A stretch of DNA of 24,049 bases, from NCBI RefSeq assembly GCF_000003605.2, contig NW_003143801.1, positions 191,183 to 215,231 of the forward strand, given 5' to 3'. The stretch is from Saccoglossus kowalevskii. Its lineage: Eukaryota; Hemichordata; Enteropneusta; Harrimaniidae. This document shows positions 21,001 to 24,049 of the stretch, piece after piece. The position numbers and the translations under genes were made by a program. The notes below the pieces were generated by a model. It saw only the letters and a program-made list of their open reading frames with translations, ran no database searches and had not been told where the DNA came from. The first letter of the stretch is position 1; the number at the start of each line of letters is the position of its first letter.

Positions 21001-23343
21001 TGATCACCAATAATGTCTGAATACGGGTATGGGTTGTACAATTTTTAGGGAGTGTATATCTGACTATTTTCATGAGCTATATGCATTGACCATTGAACTG
21101 ATAAAAAAGTAACCACATCCCTCTTATCACATGGTATAACCCAATAATGTCTATGAACGAGTGTAGGTTATACCGGTATATTCTTAGGGAGTTTAGGATA
21201 GTGTGGGTGTAAATGATGATGTGATTTAACCAATGGATCCTTCAGAGTTCCTCTATGGAATCATTGTTGATGTTTACTGCTATACTGATATACCACACAC
21301 ACACACACTGTAAATGTGAACGACAGTGTCAATTTTCTAACCCATACATCGTAGTGTGAAGTACTTAGTGTTTGAATTTTGAGAAAATGAAGAACCTTTT
21401 TAAATGTGACATTTAAAATATATGTTATATCAAGAGTTTATAGATTGGGTGTATGCTAGTTTGTGATACGCAATGAAAGAAGTGTAAATTGACAAACCAT
21501 TGAATTGCAAGATGATCCTAAGACACAGCTAAATTATAAATTCTAATGCAAATTAGTGATTATATAAAAAAAACTGATTAGTGTTTAAATAAATTCAATT
21601 GACGCACACTGAATATGATAATTCTCAACCGCTCATTCACTCAATTTCCTTGAGATCATTATCACATATCACTGTAGGTGGTTATGTATAAGTTGTATAC
21701 CCTTATCTTATAAATACCTGGTTTATATATATGTAGAAAGCTCTCTATGGTAGCTTATTAAAAATCTTGCAAAAGAGTGTAATCAGTGAGTGAAATCAGC
21801 TAATTTGCATAATTGGCATCTTAATTACCTATATAAAACACTTTTACAAACAAATTAGAGCTCATTGATGTGTCTTCCACAAAAAGTTAAAAAAAGTGAG
21901 TTTTACTTTAAAAATCTCCTAAAAGATACATCTCATTTGTTTTCAGAGGTCTTGCATATGTATGTCATCAGAAACAGGAAGAAATAAAAGGACGTAATCC
22001 ACCACCATCGCCCTGGAGAGACAGACCAGTGGAAGAGTCTCTTACATTGTTTGAGGTAAAATCCCTGGCAGATCTTCTCTGTCTAGCCCCCCCCCCCCCC
22101 CCCACAGGTCACCTTGGTCTAGCCCCCAGGCAGGTCACCTTGGTCTAGCCCCCAGGCAGGTCACCTTGGTCTAGCCCCCAGGCAGGTCACCTCCGTTTAG
22201 CACTCAGGCAGGTCACCTTGGTCTAGCCCCCAGGCAGGTCACCTTGGTCTAGCCCCCAGGCAGGTCACCTTGGTCTAGCCCCCAGGCAGGTCACCTTGGT
22301 CTAGCCCCCAGGCAGGTCACCTTGGTCTAGCCCCCAGGCAGGTCACCTTGGTCTAGCCCCCAGGCAGGTCACCTTGGTCTAGCCCCCCGGCAAGTCACCT
22401 TGGTCTAGCCCCCCGGCAGGTCACCTTGGTCTAGCCCCCAGGCAGGTCACCTCGGTCTAGCCCCCATGCAGGTCACCTCTGTTTAGCACCCAGGCAGGTC
22501 ACCTTGGTCTAGCCCCCAGGCAGGTCACCTCTGTTTAGCATCCAGGCAGGTCACCTCTGTTTAGCACCCAGGCAGGTCACCTCTGTCTAGCACTCAGGCA
22601 GGTCACCTCTGTCTAGCACTCAGGCAGGTCACCTCTGTCTTGTCCCAAGGCAGGTCACCTCTGTTTAGCCCCCAGGCAGGTCACCTCTGTTTAGCACCCA
22701 GGCAGGTCACCTTGGTCTAGCCCCCAGGCAGGTCACCTCTGTTTAGCACCCAGGCAGGTCACCTCTGTTTAGCACCCAGGCAGGTCACCTCTGTCTAGCA
22801 CTCAGGCAGGTCACCTCTGTCTAGCACTCAGGCAGGTCACCTCTGTCTTGTCCCAAGGCAGGTCACCTCTGTTTAGCCCCCTGGCAAGTCGCCTCTGTTT
22901 AGCCCCCCGGCAGGTCACCTGTCTAGCACCCAGGCAGGTCACCTCTGTTTAGCCCCCCGGCAGGTCGCCTCTGTTTAGCCCCCCGGCAGGTCACCTCTGT
23001 TAAGCCCCCCGGCAGGTCACCTCTGTTAAGCCCCCCAGCAGGTCACCTGTCAAGCACCCAGGCAGGTCACCTCTGTCTAGTTCCCAGGAAAAGAGTACTT
23101 TATAGCAGTTTTTGTCTTTCGAATTATTGCACTGGGGAACTATTATTTGTAACACTAACAAGTTGAACTATCACAATGACAACATATTTCAGTGTTTTGA
23201 TCTCATTTTCAGGACATGAAAAAAGGTAAACTGGAAGAAGGAGAAGCTACTCTTCGAATGAAGACAATTTTAGAGGATGGTAAAATGGATCCTGTAGCTT
23301 ATAGAATTAAATATACTCCGCATCATAGAACCAAAGATGAATG
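11977..23343 (+). CDS. QARS1: Glutaminyl-tRNA synthetase, exons 1-12 (3' partial)
   Basis: This gene encodes cytosolic class I glutaminyl-tRNA synthetase, which attaches glutamine to tRNA-Gln using ATP; in animals it usually sits in the multi-synthetase complex. Twelve exons join into one uninterrupted frame of 1289 nt (about 430 residues). Residues 1-190 form the eukaryotic YqeY-like N-terminal domain. Residues 180-225 are a Lys/Glu-rich linker. The catalytic Rossmann core begins near 235, with PPEPNG at 267-272, HIGH at 275-278, RYDDTNP at 299-305 and [11 protein letters not shown] at 334-344. The start at 11977 was chosen because [19 protein letters not shown] aligns with the start of the animal protein, and it has A at -3 and G at +4. 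The animal protein is about 775 residues, so the C-terminal ~345 lie beyond the window. Introns after each exon have phases 0,1,0,1,0,1,0,0,1,2,0,2. Confidence 0.97.
13169..13176. promoter_or_regulatory. CRE octamer in the intron 1 element (left)
   Basis: A perfect TGACGTCA palindrome. Together with the octamers at 11369 and 14162 it gives three within 2.8 kb. Confidence 0.3.
13252..13419 (+). pseudogene. Decayed PHD-finger fragment inside the intron 1 element
   Basis: The frame reads [18 protein letters not shown], then WFQYECTGL, and ends at TAA (13417-13419). This matches the PHD finger pattern CxC...MIxCD...C..WFHxxCxGL, the zinc-binding reader domain seen on chromatin proteins and on some transposon proteins. 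Two zinc ligands appear lost: the first Cys is Arg (CGT for TGT), and the His of WFH is Gln. An upstream TAG (13249-13251) closes the frame. These single-base losses and the short frame indicate a dead copy. The minus-strand open frame over the same bases is a shadow. Confidence 0.65.
13875..13889. repeat. Poly-G run (15 bp)
   Basis: Fifteen G in a row inside the intron 1 element. Length is uncertain because of homopolymer error. Confidence 0.8.
14162..14169. promoter_or_regulatory. CRE octamer in the intron 1 element (right)
   Basis: A second perfect TGACGTCA inside the same transposon, followed by C. Confidence 0.3.
15678..15825 (+). CDS. QARS1: QARS exon 2 (residues 39-88)
   Basis: [21 protein letters not shown] and [17 protein letters not shown] match the animal N-terminal domain without gaps. 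The acceptor is CTACATTAG. Starting at 15678, rather than at the next AG (15684), keeps the alignment with exon 1 gapless. It ends phase 1 before GTAACT. Confidence 0.93.
15826..16276 (+). other. QARS intron 2 (451 bp)
   Basis: Bounded by GTAACT and ATTTCAG. I see no repeat or gene inside it. Confidence 0.85.
16277..16386 (+). CDS. QARS1: QARS exon 3 (residues 88-124)
   Basis: [20 protein letters not shown] and TPEQIEEV are the conserved GVGV/TPEQIE segment of the YqeY-like domain. The acceptor is ATTTCAG and the donor GTAAGT, phase 0. The following 2158-bp intron holds the HIRAN element and the MITE. Confidence 0.95.
16931..16955. repeat. 9-bp inverted repeat in the HIRAN element
   Basis: CACGGTTAC and GTAACCGTG are separated by 7 bp and could form a hairpin. 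Its role is unknown. Confidence 0.6.
17215..17529 (+). CDS. HIRAN-like domain protein of the transposon (104 aa)
   Basis: Residues ~17-72 fit the HIRAN pattern: a VxGxxxY strand ([10 protein letters not shown]), a G-K/E-x-hydrophobic strand ([12 protein letters not shown]), the core motif [11 protein letters not shown], then a small-residue turn and [11 protein letters not shown] in place of the usual G-x-ipr..a..La. HIRAN binds 3' single-stranded DNA ends in HLTF/Rad5 and also occurs alone on mobile elements. The frame is intact from ATG to TAA. The usual Gly after the core motif (VG) is replaced by AS. It lies within the TIR element, so it is likely transposon cargo and not part of QARS. 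A short C-terminal tail has no recognised domain. Confidence 0.6.
   Translation: MIYSRTHRHDKIMMQQVPIVGMPHYGYRNGLEVGKMFFLQRQKNNPHDHNAIAVMKDGKKLASLRRDVSKVLASICSQLAPVSLGVYDKGKLCNQICRVRNFRQ
17730..17903 (+). pseudogene. Unrecognised open frame downstream of the HIRAN frame
   Basis: A 57-codon stop-to-stop frame includes [20 protein letters not shown] and [10 protein letters not shown], with no ATG at its start. The composition is protein-like and GC-richer than the intron. I cannot name a family. It could be a further exon or a decayed part of the transposon protein. Confidence 0.3.
18212..18423. mobile_element. 212-bp MITE with long imperfect TIRs
   Basis: TACTGTAAAT at the left and its inverse, ending TTTTACAGTA, at the right start an imperfect inverted repeat of about 50 bp with a shared TTCACTG-GTTT-AATTTTGCT core. 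TA at both ends fits a TA target duplication. The motif is also repeated internally (near 18270 and 18337). No coding potential. It lies 1 bp beyond the end of the HIRAN element. Confidence 0.8.
18545..18620 (+). CDS. QARS1: QARS exon 4 (residues 125-150)
   Basis: [20 protein letters not shown] aligns with the helix and RYHF motif of the animal N-terminal domain. It ends after ATG G before GTGAGA, phase 1. The next intron is only 108 bp. Confidence 0.93.
18729..18853 (+). CDS. QARS1: QARS exon 5 (residues 150-191)
   Basis: [20 protein letters not shown] is the conserved end of the N-terminal domain, followed by LLGPK and the start of the charged linker. The exon ends at AAG before GCAAGT, a GC donor, which keeps phase 0 with exon 6. 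No GT site nearby restores the frame. Confidence 0.92.
18854..18859 (+). promoter_or_regulatory. Non-canonical GC 5' splice site of intron 5
   Basis: The junction is AAG|GCAAGT, matching the U2-type donor consensus everywhere except GC for GT. That is the hallmark of GC-AG introns, which keep strong flanking complementarity to U1. Reading frame and homology on both sides require this junction. GC donors are a minority class and are often linked to regulated splicing. Confidence 0.85.
18860..19388 (+). other. QARS intron 5 remainder
   Basis: The intron runs 18854-19388 (535 bp), from the GC donor to AATCTATAG. No repeat or gene is visible. Confidence 0.8.
19389..19512 (+). CDS. QARS1: QARS exon 6 (residues 192-233)
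   Basis: The first half is the Lys/Glu-rich linker ([15 protein letters not shown]), variable in length between animals. The second half ends DAIKFHKPG, the conserved entry to the catalytic core. The acceptor is AATCTATAG and the donor GTAATA, phase 1. Confidence 0.93.
19611..19696 (+). CDS. QARS1: QARS exon 7 (residues 233-261)
   Basis: [19 protein letters not shown] and HLEETGGQ match the animal enzyme just before the nucleotide-binding fold. The acceptor is TTTTTCAG and the donor GTGAGC, phase 0. The preceding intron is 98 bp, the shortest in the window. Confidence 0.95.
19871..19957 (+). CDS. QARS1: QARS exon 8, HIGH motif (residues 262-290)
   Basis: This exon carries the class I signature. 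[20 protein letters not shown] includes PPEPNG and HIGH (19910-19921), which bind ATP phosphates and form the adenylate site. It continues NFNFGYAR. The acceptor is TTTGTTCAG and the donor GTACGT, phase 0. Confidence 0.97.
20189..20288 (+). CDS. QARS1: QARS exon 9, RxDDTNP strand (residues 291-324)
   Basis: [20 protein letters not shown] holds the conserved RxDDTNP strand. One Asp of this motif corresponds to the residue that contacts glutamine in the E. coli enzyme. The exon ends phase 1 before GTAAGA. Confidence 0.96.
20289..20758 (+). other. QARS intron 9 (470 bp)
   Basis: Bounded by GTAAGA and TTGTTCTAG. Apart from the 17-bp palindrome near its start, and a TGATGCAAT motif (20640-20648) matching the C/EBP-ATF composite element, it holds nothing I can name. 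Confidence 0.8.
20327..20343. repeat. 17-bp palindrome in intron 9
   Basis: TACTACCCCGGGTAGTA is a near-perfect palindrome with 8-bp arms around a single C. It lies 38 bp after the exon 9 donor. No function is evident. Confidence 0.6.
20759..20837 (+). CDS. QARS1: QARS exon 10 (residues 324-350)
   Basis: [20 protein letters not shown] is the conserved SDYF segment; its Tyr is the probable counterpart of the glutamine-binding Tyr of bacterial GlnRS. The exon ends phase 2 at AAAAG before GTAACC. Its 3' portion and donor were copied twice downstream, and only this first donor keeps the frame open. Confidence 0.95.
20788..21195. repeat. ~135-bp tandem triplication spanning exon 10 end and donor
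   Basis: Copy 1 contains the last ~50 bp of exon 10, its donor and ~85 bp of intron. Copies 2 and 3 follow at 135- and 136-bp spacing (ACTGATAAAA at 20826, 20961, and ACTGATAAAA at 21097). Shared landmarks include ACATCCCTCTTAT, CAATAATGTCT and AGGGAGT. Copy 2 has TAA in place of GAA. Copy 3 retains an open exon-like frame. Copies 2 and 3 also keep donors at 20973 and 21109. Confidence 0.92.
21196..21946 (+). other. QARS intron 10, distal part
   Basis: Beyond the tandem triplication, this AT-rich stretch holds only the CA microsatellite. It ends in a strong TTGTTTTCAG acceptor. Confidence 0.8.
21294..21308. repeat. CA microsatellite
   Basis: A perfect (CA)7 run lies within intron 10. It is short, and likely polymorphic only at low rate. 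Confidence 0.85.
21947..22055 (+). CDS. QARS1: QARS exon 11 (residues 350-386)
   Basis: [15 protein letters not shown] and [19 protein letters not shown] match the animal enzyme's insertion into the catalytic core. The acceptor is TTGTTTTCAG, completing the split Arg codon; the donor is GTAAAA, phase 0. Confidence 0.95.
22087..22103. repeat. Poly-C run (17 bp)
   Basis: Seventeen C in a row at the left edge of the minisatellite. It is probably an expansion of the CCCCC inside the repeat unit. Exact length is uncertain because homopolymers are prone to sequencing error. Confidence 0.8.
22104..23090. repeat. 26-bp GC-rich minisatellite, ~38 copies
   Basis: The unit is GGTCTAGCCCCCAGGCAGGT followed by CACCTT. 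I counted 38 copies of its CAGGTCACC core or close variants (CAAGTCACC, CAGGTCGCC). Two main unit types alternate: CTTGGTCTAGCCCCC in the first half and CTCTGTTTAGCACCC in the second. A block of about eight units is itself duplicated with a 208-bp offset (22581 and 22789). Units contain TAG and the period is not a multiple of three, so it is not coding. Confidence 0.97.
23213..23343 (+). CDS. QARS1: QARS exon 12 (residues 387-430, last in window)
   Basis: [31 protein letters not shown] and [10 protein letters not shown] match the animal enzyme. The acceptor is TCATTTTCAG. The exon ends after TG of a split Trp codon before GTACGA, phase 2. Reading through the donor would meet a stop 14 codons later, so splicing to an exon outside the window is required. 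Confidence 0.94.
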
Positions 23344-24049
23344 GTACGACTGCTATCAATTCTCACAAACCCTCCTTTCCTAAGGCACTTTTTAATTTCA
23401 AAGATTGAATATTGTTAGTTGATCATGATTGGGCGGATTTACTGAAAATACCGTATTTGTCTTCAGTTAAGCGCCACCTTCAATTAGGCGCCAGTGCCAC
23501 AAAAACTTTGTATTTTACACCTCAATTAAGCACCAGACAAAGTTGAAATTTTGGCAGGTAATGATCGTGAATTGGGCGCCGGCGGATCGACTACCGGTTA
23601 GCGGTTCGTAGCGATGGACGCGATCGCGGAAGTCCCTCGCTGTTACTGTACGAATGGCTTTTATGTAAAAAAAAATGGTTTTGTTTCTAACAATTTTTAA
23701 GAAATCGGTCTATAATCTCTTGAAACATGTCTTTTTAGTCTACTGTAGAAAATATCAGCGTGGTTTTTAATTTCGCAGTAAGTCCATAAAAACGAAATTA
23801 AAACAATGCGAAAATGTTCTGTTTCAAATGCATTGTTGTCACAGTAAACAGTGTTAAATTATTCTTTAAATGCTCAGTTTACTTTCCAAAAATAACTAAT
23901 TTCTTGATTTGAAAAAAAAAATCATGCAGTTTTTCCCACCAAAATCAAAGCCAAAATATCGCAAACATCGGCAAATCACTTCCGCATTGCGTTCATACAT
24001 TATTTAAATGAGCTATGGTAATTTGATCACGTTGGCATCATCCAGCATT
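23344..24049 (+). other. QARS intron 12 (incomplete)
   Basis: It begins GTACGA and runs off the window. After about 105 bp it enters the left end of a transposon. Confidence 0.85.
23449..24049. mobile_element. Left end of a TIR transposon (right end outside)
   Basis: TACCGTATTTG marks the likely edge (TA at 23449-23450). Four subterminal copies of a TTAAGCGCC-like motif follow (starts 23465, 23482, 23524 and 23570: AGTTAAGCGCC, AATTAGGCGCC, AATTAAGCACC, AATTGGGCGCC), the arrangement expected of transposase-binding repeats. TTTTAATTTCG is inverted at 23765-23775 and 23793-23803. A GC-rich segment near 23580-23640 contrasts with the intron. Without the right end the class cannot be settled. 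Confidence 0.5.

Overview
The window is animal nuclear DNA. It is AT-rich and split by spliceosomal introns. The one gene I recognise has the metazoan cytosolic glutaminyl-tRNA synthetase architecture, with a YqeY-like N-terminal domain, a Lys/Glu-rich linker and a class I catalytic core. The protein resembles the human enzyme nearly gaplessly over the exons, but the introns carry DNA-transposon debris of the kind common in marine invertebrates. I cannot name the species.

Region 1-11.9 kb is essentially noncoding. It contains one plausible terminal exon of an upstream plus-strand gene (2897-2974) followed by AATAAA signals, several tandem repeats (2.39, 3.07, 3.8-4.7 and 9.4-9.86 kb), small inverted-repeat elements (3.4 and 10.8 kb), and a CCAAT box plus CRE octamer about 0.6 kb before the synthetase start.

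Region 11.98-23.34 kb holds the first 12 coding exons of QARS on the plus strand. They total 1289 coding nt, about 430 residues, from the initiator Met to a split Trp codon. Every junction is in frame. All visible introns are GT-AG except intron 5, which uses a GC donor in an otherwise perfect consensus. The HIGH signature lies in exon 8 and the RxDDTNP strand in exon 9. The rest of the catalytic core, the KMSK-like loop and the anticodon-binding domain lie beyond the window.

The introns hold most of the unusual content. Intron 1 carries a ~1.67-kb TIR element flanked by TA, with a decayed PHD finger. Intron 3 carries a ~1.63-kb GC-rich-TIR element with an intact HIRAN-like reading frame, immediately followed by a 212-bp MITE. 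Intron 10 begins with a ~135-bp tandem triplication that copied the 3' part of exon 10 together with its splice donor. Intron 11 is mostly a ~38-copy, 26-bp GC-rich minisatellite. Intron 12 contains the left end of another transposon with subterminal repeats. No CRISPR array, rRNA or convincing tRNA was seen.
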